This document shows, in pieces, positions 8,101 through 15,729 of a stretch of DNA of 27,490 nucleotides. The notes under the pieces are model-generated. The model saw nothing but the letters and a program-made list of their open reading frames with translations, was not told the DNA's origin and searched no databases. Every line of letters starts with the position of its first letter. Position 1 is the stretch's first letter. The translations under genes and the position numbers were made by a program. Origin of the DNA: a virus; IMG/VR virus record IMGVR_UViG_3300043446_005308, positions 1 to 27,490 of that record; one strand, written 5' to 3'.

Positions 8101-10821
8101 ATCTACCGTGACTTGGAGGTAAATTCTAGTAACAGAATTTTATTAATCGATAGTAAATATAGCGGATCTCACACTATTTCTGGAATTTCTTCAAATACAT
8201 TCCAGTATCCTTTAGTAGATTTTCCAGAATCTGCCGTATATACTCAAGATGTAGAATATTCCACAAGTTCAAGAGAGGTTATTGGACCTATAGATAGAAT
8301 TCAAATTTCTCAAACTGGGAAAAGATATTCAAAATTAGTTGGTATTACTTCTATAAGTTCGGAATTTGGTAAATCCGCAGTATTGAGATCAAATACAACT
8401 ACTATTGGAAATGTAAGATCTTCAAACATTCAAAATATTGGGTATGAATATTCTTCGGACTATACTATTAGACCGTTAGCAAAACTTCCTGACTTACTAA
8501 TTCTTGAGTCACTTTCATCTTTTGAGTATATTGGAATTACATCATTTGGTAAAGGTTATACTATAACACCTAATTTAGTTGTGGTAGATTCTATTACAAA
8601 TAGAATTATAGATGATGTTGAATTATCATACTCTAAGGAAGATACTGAAGTTAGGATAATAAAAAATAGTTCAAAAATTAGTAGTGTAACCCCAAAAATT
8701 ATTCCAATTAATAATTCAAATGGAATAAAAATTAAAAACATTAACTTTAATAATAATACAAAAGATGTAACTGTTACTTTAGATGTCGGATTTAGTAGTT
8801 CTGATGATTTTCCTTTTGTAGAGGGTGGGAAAGTTTTAATTGAAGGAGTTAGTGTTGGGATTGCAACAACATTTAAGGGATACAATTCTTCCAAATATAA
8901 TTATTCGTTATTTACCGTAACTTCGGTAGATGCAAATATTGGCGGAATTGGTGCTACAGTAACATATAATTTATCAAATTATCTAGAAGATGGAGAATTT
9001 CCCGGAAATTTCAATTCATTTTATTCTTCCGGAAGAATAACTCCAGAAAGTTATTTTCCAGTTTTCAATCCAGTATTGAAAACTAATACCTTTTTGATTG
9101 ACGAAAAAATAAATTCAACATCTTCATCTGGATTTGTTCAAGGTTGGGATCCTATAAGTAAAATCTTGAAAGTTTCAACCTCTCAAGATTTTGCTGTCGG
9201 AGATATTATCCGAGGAAATAGTTCAAAATCTTATGGAATTATAAAAGAGATAAAAACATATGATGTTGACTATAAAATAAATTCCTATGCATTCCCCAGA
9301 AAAGAGTGGAAAAATCAAGTTGGATTTTTAAATAATGATAACCAAAGAGTACATGATAATGACTATTATCAATATTTTTCTTATGATTTGAGGTCAGAAA
9401 TTAGTTTTGATTCTTGGGATAATGCTGTTAGTACTTTAAATCATACTGCAGGATTTAAGAAATTCTCAAATTTAATAGTAGAATCTCCTACAGTTGGATC
9501 CGGAATTTCTACTGAACAAAATAATGGAGATTTCGTAGGAATTGCCGATTTAACTTCAATAAATGATATTAATTGTTACCAAGATTTTGATTTGGTCACC
9601 GAAAATTATTATAACTTTGATGATTCACTCAATTCCGATCAAATACTATTTAATTCTAGAATAGTACAAGATTATATTGAATCTATAGGCAATAGAGTTT
9701 TGATGATAGATGATATATCATCTAAGTTTAATAGCAATCCAAGATCAACTGCGTTCAGTATTGTCGATACTTTTGGTTTATCTGAGGTTAGATCAAAAAA
9801 ATATCTAATTTGCACTATAGACAAAAGATTTTACGATCAAAAACAATTATCTTCAGTTTCATTGATACATAACAATTCTGAAGGTTTCTTAAATCAGTAT
9901 GGAATGGATACATTTATTAATCTTGGATTTTTTGATTTTAGTATTTTTGGAACTGACGGGAATTTATTATTTTATCCGATTAAATCTAGATATAATGATT
10001 ATCACATTCAAGTTTTTAGTTTCTCACTATCGGATATTACTTCTGGAATAGGTACAGTTCAACTTGGAGATTCTGTTTCAATAAAAACCAATACATACAC
10101 AATACCACAAGGGACTAGTTCTTCTTCGTCTATTGTGGGAATAGCATCTACCTATAGATCTGCAAAGGTATTGGTTCAAATTGGTTCAACCACAAGTTCA
10201 TATTATGAATATAATGAGATATTATATACTCATGACGGAAGTAATGTTTACTTTTTAGATTATGGAGAAATTACTACTAAAAATCTAACATCACAGTATT
10301 CTTCTGGTATAGGTACATATAATGCATATATTTCTGGAGAAGAAATTAAAATTGATATTGTACCAAATACAACAACTTCCACTGATTATACTGTAAATAC
10401 TTTAGTAGTTTCTTTGGGGAGTACGGAATCTTCTGGTATTGGTACTGAATTTGTAGGGGGAAGCTCCATGAATTCAAGTGTAATTTCTATCGCATCTACA
10501 TCATCTCCAACTTCAAGTATAATAGCAACTTATTCCAATGAAGAGTTCAATAGTTCTTATAATATCATAAGTATTGAAGATAAAACTAATTCAGAATATC
10601 AAGTCTCCGAATTTTTATCATTAACAAATACTGATGATTCATATAGTACTGAGTTTGGTATTATTAATACTGGTTCTAGTCTTGGAATAACAACTATAGG
10701 AATATCTGGGACAAACACCAACATATATTTTACTCCTATAGAAAATATAGATGCGGATGTTAAGGTATTTCAGATTAATCTTGGACTAAGTGAAATATCA
10801 AATCAATTAAATATAATCTAA
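2140..10821 (+). CDS. Giant gp7-position baseplate/tail structural protein with YHYH domain
   Basis: 2893 residues in one open frame, nearly three times T4 gp7 (1032). The N-terminus is the part I link to cyanophage gp7-like proteins: 'QLPQFVVEEFPLVNEFLKQYY' region (residues 14-35) and 'FIKQSIDFYSSKGTENSFKI' (185-204), leading to a 'VDVILPRDYV' strand. A YHYH domain follows, with 'HSPIIGWSYDGNPIYGPYGF' at 1230-1249 and 'DLDEHNGRFCITPEYPNGVY' at 1294-1313. The rest is beta-rich and built of recurring modules: seven 'H-G-x-x-TGD-x-V-x-Y ... YY ... D-x-x-x-I-K-L' copies, several 'SGxGY...P.V.I' copies, one 'E-I-I-x-Y...RG' copy (78-121) and one 'SSSGFVQGW...GD' copy near 2316-2371. I see no signal peptide or membrane segment. 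Its role as a wedge or peripheral tail protein is inferred from position after gp6; whether it equals gp7 in function is not shown by sequence alone. Confidence 0.85.
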   Translation: MTETRIRISSIIENQLPQFVVEEFPLVNEFLKQYYISLESKGQTLDILQNIDQYVKVDNLTNLIDSTVLTQDISFFDTTINVESTYGFPESYGLLSINSEIITYTSKTSTSFEGCIRGFSGVTSYNQKKDELTFSQSESKEHPSSTIVSNLNILFLKEFLFKIKKQITPGFEDRELYSQLDQRLFIKQSIDFYSSKGTENSFKILFKALYGKNVDVILPRDYVIRSSDADYRITSEVFVESIQGDPNQLLNRTLYQDDVGFIKSAKATVSYVEEVRVSNKTYYKLNLDYNYDRTVEVQSNTNRDFTVHPKTKVVSDIIFGSSTLEVDSTVSFPTSGNLLVNLPNGTTLNILYNSKTLNQFLNCSGIDQDIPDGTTISYNTYSYAYVNNDIVKVRILGVISDLEPQGNSILYSTKDVIRIKTLGINSKNLKANNWFFNIPVKYKIKSIYKKDSSDNSYEIEFYDEHYFNVGDNATLFSSVGDQENCYVYAFNNKKSIGVRLGSERPSLNENNTYIIRKNILKANSKNYSQVNEYTTNVQNVYEDSTDNSVYVTSPSIPSYSDNELKVTNRSVTFSGSFSGEDLDIGTHGLYTGDRVVYKSGLIDTLGINPGIYFIKKVDQTKIKLAKSKSDIFYNKFVEVNGDTTNSVIEIAELNYNNLISKNLDSQKLIRKISNPVNDIKEYETKPGCTGILVNGVEVCNYKSNDNVYYGPIENIAVLSSGSGYDVVNPPDLTITDINGYDAKSYCTVNGTLERIDIEDPGFDYLDTPKVTISGGNGNGASCEVKLTDFEHKIIFIANDSSNLVELNPTNTISFLDHHKLRDNEEVVYFTNGQQSIGGLSTSFTYYASVQDSYTIKLHKTYYDSLVGINTIQLTSYGKGEQYFVCKNKKRRVNSIIVTNNGAGYQNKYRSAQPSGISTFSSTVNIKNHGYLNGEIVVYNSSDNPIGGLSSSTSYYLTKVDEDNFKLSEIGISTLGVSSSFYYDTKQYIKFTNSGVGTHKFNYPPVSVSISGKIGVSTLSGLDCNSKLIPVFRGEIESIFVESGGFSYGSQEIINHDRQPTFTLNQGSGSQFTPIISNGKIVEVVVNSSGNNYKSQPNIVVKGSGYGAILTPIISNGSIVEIKVINGGYSYKASDTKISTVTSGSGAKFKASIKPWKINLVERFLHSSKISSDDGILIPSLNQNYGLEYAHAYAPRNLRSLVQATNYVNGEKRYTSDLQTIDNKETDSFSHSPIIGWSYDGNPIYGPYGFTTITGGSIRSLKSSYEILLKEGRPSTEIYPQGFFVDDYSYVGSGDLDEHNGRFCITPEYPNGVYAYFTTINDGPVEISGVFENYKKPKFPYVIGNSYKSKPIDFNFDPKSNQDNIDLNKTKWRRNTRLHGILNSNIEYGYINDLNLQDITSTVESVSVGSIDSINLISSGEDYRVGDKIIFEKVGDDNVFANVSLVKGKEITQISAATSSYDDVRFYPYGQNFVAFTTVPHNYLDNDLITVTGDFDYKKYGTIKVFSNTLKLESGVSSTSSTGIVTYFKVNGDLNFPNIKENDVYKIRDEEVKVLNIDKISSRIRVLRNYNNTVGITSYSAGEILTEKTKKFRTSFNISTSYNFDIDKEYYFDPKESVGIGTTSGVGIVSTLTISNPGVGITQISIPTKAIYIQNHELNTGDSLIYSSNGGTTLAVSTNGTSSFQLAEQSIVYAIKLSNDLIGISTNKVGLGSTGIFVSLGSTNYTDTSLYFTSVGSGNTHSFKTIYSNIFSARVDKNIVTVSTSSSHGLSLYDNVVVNINSGISTNIIVKYDDHNRRLIINPRTYSTIDTTTGTINLPNHDFYTGQKVLHTSQTPATGLENEKIYYVVVVDQNKIRLSNTYYQSIKQIPETVSITSSSVGSISKINPEIKLTKNQTVIFDLSDSSLGVENNIEKYSAFDFKIYKDSNFKHEFESSSASSSFEVTRSGKIGISSEAKVQIKFNSNTPEILYYNLVPTNLNILPEIKKEIYRDLEVNSSNRILLIDSKYSGSHTISGISSNTFQYPLVDFPESAVYTQDVEYSTSSREVIGPIDRIQISQTGKRYSKLVGITSISSEFGKSAVLRSNTTTIGNVRSSNIQNIGYEYSSDYTIRPLAKLPDLLILESLSSFEYIGITSFGKGYTITPNLVVVDSITNRIIDDVELSYSKEDTEVRIIKNSSKISSVTPKIIPINNSNGIKIKNINFNNNTKDVTVTLDVGFSSSDDFPFVEGGKVLIEGVSVGIATTFKGYNSSKYNYSLFTVTSVDANIGGIGATVTYNLSNYLEDGEFPGNFNSFYSSGRITPESYFPVFNPVLKTNTFLIDEKINSTSSSGFVQGWDPISKILKVSTSQDFAVGDIIRGNSSKSYGIIKEIKTYDVDYKINSYAFPRKEWKNQVGFLNNDNQRVHDNDYYQYFSYDLRSEISFDSWDNAVSTLNHTAGFKKFSNLIVESPTVGSGISTEQNNGDFVGIADLTSINDINCYQDFDLVTENYYNFDDSLNSDQILFNSRIVQDYIESIGNRVLMIDDISSKFNSNPRSTAFSIVDTFGLSEVRSKKYLICTIDKRFYDQKQLSSVSLIHNNSEGFLNQYGMDTFINLGFFDFSIFGTDGNLLFYPIKSRYNDYHIQVFSFSLSDITSGIGTVQLGDSVSIKTNTYTIPQGTSSSSSIVGIASTYRSAKVLVQIGSTTSSYYEYNEILYTHDGSNVYFLDYGEITTKNLTSQYSSGIGTYNAYISGEEIKIDIVPNTTTSTDYTVNTLVVSLGSTESSGIGTEFVGGSSMNSSVISIASTSSPTSSIIATYSNEEFNSSYNIISIEDKTNSEYQVSEFLSLTNTDDSYSTEFGIINTGSSLGITTIGISGTNTNIYFTPIENIDADVKVFQINLGLSEISNQLNII
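4280..5595 (+). repeat. 'SGxGY' beta modules in the giant gene
   Basis: Repeats with the form strand–SGxGY–P-x-V-x-I–Gly-rich turn occur at about 4280-4506 ('SSGSGYDVVNPPDLTI', 'DPGFDYLDTPKVTISGG'), 4819-4866 ('TNNGAGY') and 5236-5595 ('ESGGFSYG', 'SSGNNYKSQPNIVV', 'INGGYSYKASDTKIS'). Further weak copies are near 6364-6480 and 8530-8590. They are interspersed with the TGD modules. Confidence 0.7.
5830..6090 (+). other. YHYH domain core within the giant structural protein
   Basis: This stretch encodes the two conserved blocks of a YHYH domain: 'GWSYDGNPIYGPYG' from residue 1235 and 'DEHNGRFCITPEYPNGVYAY' from residue 1296. The domain occurs in bacterial secreted proteins and in cyanophage virion proteins; its biochemical role is unknown to me. 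In this virion it is probably surface-exposed (inference). Confidence 0.8.
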
Positions 10822-10824
10822 ATA
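10818..10824 (+). promoter_or_regulatory. Candidate late promoter (CTAAATA)
   Basis: CTAAATA overlaps the TAA stop of the giant gene and lies 15 bases before the ATG at 10840. It resembles the T4 late -10 box TATAAATA and its cyanophage variants. The sequence running from 10819 is nearly the same as that at 14116 before gp8 (13 of 15 bases). The implied leader would be very short. AT-rich DNA yields such matches by chance, so the call is tentative. Confidence 0.4.
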
Positions 10825-10839
10825 GTTGAAAAAAGTTCC

Positions 10840-13800
10840 ATGACAGTAGGATTTATTAACTATAGTTATTCTGGTTATACAGGAACTAATAATGACATCA
10901 AAAAAAGTTTTGAACTGACATATAAAAACAATCCAATTTTTCAACGTTATTTTGATGGTAGTAGTTCTTTAATTGTTTCTGCGGAGAATGACGTAGTTAG
11001 AATTCCGTATCATTATTTTGTTACCGGCGAAGAAATAAAATATTCATTTTTGGATAGTACATCTAACCCACATCAACCAATAGGAATTGCAACCACTTCT
11101 GTAGTTGGGATAGGAACAACAAATCTACTTCCAGAAACACTATATGTTGTAAAGATTAATGATTATGATATAAAGTTAGCAGCATCTGCAGAGGATGCTC
11201 TTAGATCTATTCCTAAAGTTTTTGATATTACTTCAGTTGGCATAGGATCATCACATATATTCACTTCAAAAAAACAAAACAATAAGGTTATTATTGGAAT
11301 TGATAATGTAATACAATCTCCAATTGTTTCATCTTCTTCTACAACATTATTATCAAATGATGTTGGGTTTTTTGATGAAAAAATATATGTTACTAACACT
11401 AATTTTATTTCGGGAGGCGATCTTCTAAAAATTGACGATGAGATAATGAAAGTTGTTTCTGTCGGAATATCGAGTACAAATGCAGTTTCAATATTAAGAC
11501 CTTGGTTGGGTACAGAAGCATCTACTCATTCTTCTTCAACTGTTGTAACTAAAGTATATGGAAATTACAATATTGTAAACAATACTATTTACTTTGAAGA
11601 CGCACCTTATGGAAAAGTACCAATACCTAACCCTACAAATAGAGCGGATGAAGTCGATTATGTTGGAATAGAAACAAGTTCAACTTTTAGTGGAAGAGTA
11701 TTTTTAAGGTCAGGTGTTGCTGATGAAACAAATGAGACATATCTAGACAATTATATTTTTGATACGGTTTCAAATGATTTTGATGGAATAAAGAAATCCT
11801 TTGATCTTAAGCTGGGGGGAAGTAACGTTACGGGATTCTCCACAGATAACGCAATCTTATTGGTAAACAGCATTTTTCAAGGTCCCGATGATCCTGAGGT
11901 AAATGGAGACTATGATATAAATGAAAATTCTGGCATAACTTCTGTTACATTCTCTGGCAACTCTAGTTCTAATAATTATGATGTTAATACTGCAAGTATA
12001 CCTAGAGGTGGAATAATACTTTCAGTAGGATCAACTCAAGGGTTTGGTTACCAACCTCTTGTTGCTGCAGGAGGAACTGCGATAGTTTCTTTGGCAGGAA
12101 CTATACAATCAATTAGCATAGGAAATAGTGGTTCTGGATATAGACCTGGTGTACAAACTATAGTTAATGTTGGAGTTAAAACCGAAAGTTTTGGAGAGTC
12201 AAATATAGAATATATTGGAATTGCTTCTATAAGTGGTGGCAATATTGTAAGTGTTGCAATTACAAATCCTGGATATGGATATACATCATCAAATCCACCA
12301 ATAGTTATATTTGATTCTCCACTATCTTACACCAATCTCCCTCTAGTTTATAGTTCCCAATCTACTGCAGGTGTTGGTACTGGGGCAATGGTCGATATTG
12401 TAGTAGGACAAGGTTCCAGTGTTATATCATTTGATATTAAAACCTTAGGATATGGGTATAAACAAAATGAAATACTAACGGTTTCTATTGGCGGAACCAG
12501 CGGGATACAAACTGATACTTCATTGGCATTTTCGGAATTCCAAATAACAATAGATAAAACACAATCGGATCAATTTGCTGCATGGACAGTAGGAAGACTT
12601 GTTGTTCTTGATAGTATAGAAGAGTACTTTGATGGGAATAGAAAAATATTTCCTATTATTATAAATGGGCAACAAACTACTATCAAAGCAAAAAAAGGAT
12701 CAAATATAGATGTTCAAGCAACACTTTTGGTCTTTATAAATGATGTACTACAAGTTCCAGGACGAGGATATACTTTTAGGGGAGGTAGTATTATTAGATT
12801 TGCCGAACCACCAAAGGAAGGAGATAAGTGCAAAATATTATTTTATTCTGGTACAGCGGATGTAGACACCAAAGAAGTAGATATTTTAGAGACAATTAAA
12901 GTCGGAGATAATGTGAGAATAAATGATGATTCTATGAGTCTATCGCAAGATAGCAGATTGGTTACTAATATAATATCTGCAGACGCTATAGAAACTAATT
13001 TATATCCAGGTCCGGGAATTTCGCAGAAAGAAACTTTATTAAGACCTTTAACATGGTGCAAACACCAAGAGGATATTTTAGTTAATGGTAAAAGTGTAGG
13101 AAAAGATAGAATAATTTATGAACCATATATTCAACCAGCAACTAATATAATTCAAAATGTAAGTACTTCTTCAACAATTGTGTTTGTGGAGAGTGTAAAA
13201 GCATTTTTTGACAGTGAAAAAGAATATACTCACGATGGAACAACTGAAAAACCCCAAAACAAAATCATAATCATATCACAAGATACAGTAGTCTCGTCTT
13301 CTGCCACTGCCATAGTTTCTGTCGCAGGAACTATTTCTATGATATCAATATCAGAAGGAGGCGCCGGATATACAACAAGTCCTACTGTTTCTATAAGTAA
13401 TCCAATTGGAGTTGGAACTACTGGAGTAGCAACTGCTACTGCAACAGTTATAAATGGAGAGATTTCTTCTATAGATTTAACATATGAGGGTTTTGGATAT
13501 AATCAGTCAGATCCACCATATGTTTTGATTTCCCCCCCTTCACCAAAATATGAAATAATAGATAAAGTTTCTTATGAAGGAGATTATGGCATTATTACTG
13601 GGATTAATACGGTATCCGTAGGTGTAGCATCTACTGGTATTACTTTTGATTTTTATATTCCACAAGATTCTATTTTAAGAGACAATGATATTATAAGTGT
13701 TGGTATTGCAACGACGGGAATTAGTGGGATACAAACCGGATATTACTTTACAGTTTTCAATTCAAATGTAGGTAATGGTGTTACTTCTTTAAATTCTGAT

Positions 13801-14118
13801 GGATCTATTGTTGGTGTAGGCACTTCTTTTATAGATAACATTTACCAAGTTGCTTCAGTTTCAATTGGTCAAACTTCTGTCCCGGGTATTGGAATAACAA
13901 ACGTCACTAAAGTTGTTGTAAGTGTTTCTAGTTATAATAATTTGACTGGAATTGGATTTAGTGATTTTTATGGAGAGTATAGTTGGGGACTAGTCAAACT
14001 ACCATCCAGATTGAAACCTAAAGATTTTACAACTTATGCTAATAATGGGGGTATTTCAACATCTCCAGTTATTCAGAGATTTAATAGACTTAAATATATT
14101 GGGTATTCTACCACATAA
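10840..14118 (+). CDS. Virion structural protein between gp7-like gene and gp8
   Basis: 1092 residues with no T4 namesake that I can recognise; similar proteins occur at this place in marine T4-like phages. An N-terminal 'YHYFVTGEEIKYSF' module (56-69) matches the TGD modules of the preceding giant protein. An 'EIMKVVSVG...RPWLGTE' module lies at 180-234. Two related segments follow: 'FDGIKKSFDLKLGG' at 314-327 and 'YFDGNRKIFPIIINGQ' at 596-611, each leading to an 'LLVNSIFQGP' or 'LLVFINDVLQVPG' strand. A conserved block 'LTWCKHQEDILVNGK' (about 738-752) comes next. Two 'GTI...GSGY' repeat stretches occur near 405-490 and 820-900. The C-terminus 'YSWGLVKLPSRLKP...IGYSTT' looks like a conserved ending. 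It is probably a baseplate or tail-fibre-attachment component; that is inference from location and beta-rich modular build. A late-promoter-like motif precedes the gene. Confidence 0.78.
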   Translation: MTVGFINYSYSGYTGTNNDIKKSFELTYKNNPIFQRYFDGSSSLIVSAENDVVRIPYHYFVTGEEIKYSFLDSTSNPHQPIGIATTSVVGIGTTNLLPETLYVVKINDYDIKLAASAEDALRSIPKVFDITSVGIGSSHIFTSKKQNNKVIIGIDNVIQSPIVSSSSTTLLSNDVGFFDEKIYVTNTNFISGGDLLKIDDEIMKVVSVGISSTNAVSILRPWLGTEASTHSSSTVVTKVYGNYNIVNNTIYFEDAPYGKVPIPNPTNRADEVDYVGIETSSTFSGRVFLRSGVADETNETYLDNYIFDTVSNDFDGIKKSFDLKLGGSNVTGFSTDNAILLVNSIFQGPDDPEVNGDYDINENSGITSVTFSGNSSSNNYDVNTASIPRGGIILSVGSTQGFGYQPLVAAGGTAIVSLAGTIQSISIGNSGSGYRPGVQTIVNVGVKTESFGESNIEYIGIASISGGNIVSVAITNPGYGYTSSNPPIVIFDSPLSYTNLPLVYSSQSTAGVGTGAMVDIVVGQGSSVISFDIKTLGYGYKQNEILTVSIGGTSGIQTDTSLAFSEFQITIDKTQSDQFAAWTVGRLVVLDSIEEYFDGNRKIFPIIINGQQTTIKAKKGSNIDVQATLLVFINDVLQVPGRGYTFRGGSIIRFAEPPKEGDKCKILFYSGTADVDTKEVDILETIKVGDNVRINDDSMSLSQDSRLVTNIISADAIETNLYPGPGISQKETLLRPLTWCKHQEDILVNGKSVGKDRIIYEPYIQPATNIIQNVSTSSTIVFVESVKAFFDSEKEYTHDGTTEKPQNKIIIISQDTVVSSSATAIVSVAGTISMISISEGGAGYTTSPTVSISNPIGVGTTGVATATATVINGEISSIDLTYEGFGYNQSDPPYVLISPPSPKYEIIDKVSYEGDYGIITGINTVSVGVASTGITFDFYIPQDSILRDNDIISVGIATTGISGIQTGYYFTVFNSNVGNGVTSLNSDGSIVGVGTSFIDNIYQVASVSIGQTSVPGIGITNVTKVVVSVSSYNNLTGIGFSDFYGEYSWGLVKLPSRLKPKDFTTYANNGGISTSPVIQRFNRLKYIGYSTT
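12076..13540 (+). repeat. Paired 'AIVS-x-AGTI' repeat blocks in the 10840 gene
   Basis: Bases 12076-12105 and 13306-13335 match at 26 of 30 positions and are in the same reading frame (residues 413 and 823). Each copy is followed by a 'GSGY' or 'GAGYTTSP' unit. The second block continues with 'EGFGYNQSDPPYVLI'. A protein-level relative, 'AVVSAAGTITSIYITNAG', is found in gp14 at 26187-26240. Confidence 0.7.
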
Positions 14119-14121
14119 ATA
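14114..14121 (+). promoter_or_regulatory. gp8: Candidate late promoter (CATAAATA) before gp8
   Basis: CATAAATA differs by one base from the T4 late box TATAAATA. It overlaps the TAA stop (14116-14118) of the preceding gene and ends 16 bases before the gp8 ATG. It shares TAAATAG-x-T-x-AAAAA with the site at 10819. Confidence 0.45.
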
Positions 14122-14137
14122 GATTAAAAACGATAAA

Positions 14138-15727
14138 ATGTCTGCAATTATAACTGACCAATTTAGAATTTTAAATGCAAGGAATTTTGTCGCGGCGGCA
14201 ACTTCCTCTTCCAATTCATACTATTCATTTATTGGGTTATCCAACGCAACCGATTATGATTTAAATTGGGATGACAATCCTCCTGCTCCTAGAGATAGTT
14301 TTGAGCAGGAAGATGACTATTGGGATACTATGATTGCATTGAAAAAAATAAAATCTAATGATATAAGTCAAGTGGTCAGAAAAATCACTTGGACTTCAGG
14401 AACTACCTATGACATGTATCGTCATGATATAAGTAGAATCAATACATCAAAACCTTCTGGGGCAACGAACTTATATTCTGCCAATTATTACGTAGTTAAT
14501 AGTGAGTATAAGGTTTATATTTGTTTACAAAACGGAACTGATCCAGAAAATCCAGACGGAAGACCATCGTTGGATGAACCAAATTTTATTGACTTAGAAC
14601 CCAGACCTGCAGGAGATAGTGGAGATGGGTATGTTTGGAAATATCTTTATACTATTAAACCCACCGAAATAATAAAATTTGATACTGTAAATTTTATACC
14701 TGTTCCGAAAGACTGGTTTGAAAACAGCGAGTATGAACCCGTTATTTTAAATGCAGCACTTTCAAATAATCAATTAAAAATTATAACTATTAAGGATAGA
14801 GGTGTTGGAGTAGGAACTGCTAATAGAATTTATACTAATGTTCCAATAAAAGGTGATGGAACTGGGGCAACTGCGACTATCGTGATTAATAACGAATCTA
14901 GAGTAGAAACTATAAACATATCCTCTGGGGGATCTGGATACACTTACGGGACTGTAGATTTAGTTGCCGGCAATGTTCCTGTTGGAATTGGTACGGCATC
15001 ACCTTCTTTTGACGTTATTATTCCACCAAAAGGAGGTCATGGTGCTGATATCTATAGAGAACTCGGTGCTTATAATGTTTTAATATATTCAAGAATAGAG
15101 AATGATTTAGAAAATCCAGACTTTATTGTTGGTAATAAAATTGCAAGAGTAGGGATAGTAGAAAATCCTCAAGATTATGATTCAACTTTAATATTGTCTA
15201 AAGATAAAGTAAGTGCAGTGGGATCTTTAAAACTTACTGGAATTGAAAATGAATCGGATTACCAAACATCCGTTTTTACTGCCAATTCTTATATAACCCA
15301 AACTATAGGGACTGGATTAACTGCTATTGGTAGAGTTATTTCTTACGATAAGAATACCGGTGTTTTAAAATATTGTCAAGATAAAACATTATATGGATTT
15401 GATGTTAGTGGAATACAAACAGGAATTAGTGATTATGGATATGATGTATTAAAATTTACATCTTCGCCAAGTGCAGGAGGTAATTTAACAATATCAGGTG
15501 GAACAATTGATTTGCAAATAGATTCTGGTTTTGGGTCTATTTACAGTGTAGGTGTTACAACAGTAATAAATAGTAGAACATATAAGCTTGGACAGTCTTT
15601 TATCTCTGGTATTGCAAATCCAGAGGTCAAAAAATACTCTGGGAATATAATCCATGTTGACAATAGACCTTCTATAACAAGATCTCAAAATCAAAAAGAA
15701 GATATTAAAGTAATCATTCAATTCTAG
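14138..15727 (+). CDS. gp8: Baseplate wedge protein gp8
   Basis: 529 residues; T4 gp8 has 334. gp8 is a baseplate wedge subunit that binds gp7 and gp10 in T4. Family marks are an N-terminal 'ITDQFRILNARNFV' strand-helix, 'DDYWDTMIALKKI' (about 58-70), the hallmark 'GDGYVWKYLYTIKP' at 162-175 (T4 has GDGYVWEYLF) and the terminal 'HVDNRPSITRSQNQKEDIKV' (T4: MENRPPIIMAMDQTEEINI). The extra length lies mainly after residue 215, where a 'GTGATAT...GGSGYTYG' repeat module (GGSGYTYG at 264-271) and other beta sequence are inserted between the two conserved halves. The stop is two bases before the next ATG. A CATAAATA motif overlaps the upstream stop codon, so this gene may start its own late transcript. 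Confidence 0.92.
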   Translation: MSAIITDQFRILNARNFVAAATSSSNSYYSFIGLSNATDYDLNWDDNPPAPRDSFEQEDDYWDTMIALKKIKSNDISQVVRKITWTSGTTYDMYRHDISRINTSKPSGATNLYSANYYVVNSEYKVYICLQNGTDPENPDGRPSLDEPNFIDLEPRPAGDSGDGYVWKYLYTIKPTEIIKFDTVNFIPVPKDWFENSEYEPVILNAALSNNQLKIITIKDRGVGVGTANRIYTNVPIKGDGTGATATIVINNESRVETINISSGGSGYTYGTVDLVAGNVPVGIGTASPSFDVIIPPKGGHGADIYRELGAYNVLIYSRIENDLENPDFIVGNKIARVGIVENPQDYDSTLILSKDKVSAVGSLKLTGIENESDYQTSVFTANSYITQTIGTGLTAIGRVISYDKNTGVLKYCQDKTLYGFDVSGIQTGISDYGYDVLKFTSSPSAGGNLTISGGTIDLQIDSGFGSIYSVGVTTVINSRTYKLGQSFISGIANPEVKKYSGNIIHVDNRPSITRSQNQKEDIKVIIQF

Positions 15728-15729
15728 TT

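Noticed and set aside
8556-8894. Open reverse-strand frame of 112 residues
   Set aside because: It lies wholly inside the giant gene, has a low-complexity hydrophobic product typical of antisense of Asn/Ser/Ile coding, and there is no promoter or ribosome-binding signal.
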